Positions 5,593 through 5,746 of a stretch of DNA of 5,746 nt are shown here, one piece after another. The stretch lies in the NCBI GenBank assembly GCA_903911985.1, contig CAIWFP010000009.1, forward strand, positions 1-5,746. The letters are read 5' to 3'. The translations under genes and the position numbers were made by a program. The notes under the pieces were generated by a model. The model was not told the origin of the DNA and made no database searches. It was given only the letters and a program-made list of their open reading frames with translations. This stretch comes from an uncultured Sphingomonadales bacterium (lineage in GTDB: Bacteria; Pseudomonadota; Alphaproteobacteria; Sphingomonadales; Sphingomonadaceae). Every line of letters starts with the position of its first letter. Position 1 is the first letter of the stretch.

Positions 5593-5602
5593 GGAAGCTT
5601 CC
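5593..5602. promoter_or_regulatory. 10-bp palindrome in the rarA/tRNA divergent region
   Basis: GGAAGCTTCC is a perfect palindrome located just upstream of the proposed rarA -35 and ahead of the tRNA promoter area. It could be an operator half-site pair, but a 10-base palindrome can easily arise by chance. Confidence 0.2.
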
Positions 5603-5625
5603 GCCCCGCGACCCGTTCAAAAGAC

Positions 5626-5659
5626 TGGACCAATCCCGCATCCAGCGTCTATGGGCCCC
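5626..5659 (+). promoter_or_regulatory. possible tRNA-Thr promoter with GC-rich discriminator
   Basis: TGGACC (5626-5631, four of six to -35) and TCTATG (5648-5653, three of six to -10) are 16 bases apart, 12 bases before the mature tRNA end. The bases after the -10 are GGCCCC, a GC-rich discriminator as found at stable RNA promoters under stringent control. The boxes are weak and the call rests mainly on position. Confidence 0.3.
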
Positions 5660-5665
5660 AGTGTT

Positions 5666-5741
<76 letters not shown>

Positions 5742-5746
5742 TTCCC

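Overview
The window is GC-rich DNA whose genes strongly favour G or C at the third codon position. The protein families and the tRNA are typical of a free-living alphaproteobacterium. A sphingomonad (Novosphingobium/Sphingomonas-like) is my best guess, but that is inference from overall appearance, since no taxonomic marker is present.

Layout, left to right. Positions 1-295 hold a possible C-terminal tail of an upstream gene cut by the window edge, then C-rich non-coding DNA with a leader and ribosome binding site. Positions 296-802 (+) encode a small exported Gly/Tyr-rich protein. Positions 803-1037 contain no protein gene but several hairpins in a row, ending in a textbook intrinsic terminator on the + strand; this is either a long structured 3' UTR or a small RNA. 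Positions 1056-2234 (-) and 2639-3880 (+) encode two divergently transcribed GT4-type (GT-B fold) glycosyltransferases. The 404-base gap between them carries a 12-bp tandem repeat and a weak possible upstream reading frame that overlaps the first transferase start by GTGA.

Positions 3881-4214 separate two convergent genes and are densely structured: a 9-bp hairpin, a cluster of three palindromes, and three tandem copies of a 39-bp unit, each with its own 7-bp hairpin. Positions 4215-5552 (-) encode the replication-associated AAA+ ATPase RarA/MgsA, complete with all catalytic motifs. Positions 5666-5741 (+) are a complete tRNA-Thr(UGU) with encoded CCA, divergent from rarA.

Functionally, the two transferases suggest a small envelope-glycan or glycolipid locus, with donor and acceptor unknown. 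RarA acts at stalled replication forks, and the exported Gly/Tyr-rich protein is probably an envelope or periplasmic component. The genes do not form one operon: transcription directions alternate, so each probably has its own promoter. I see no defence system, CRISPR array, insertion sequence or phage gene. The most unusual material is non-coding: the 39-bp hairpin tandem repeat and the structured RNA region at about 836-1037.
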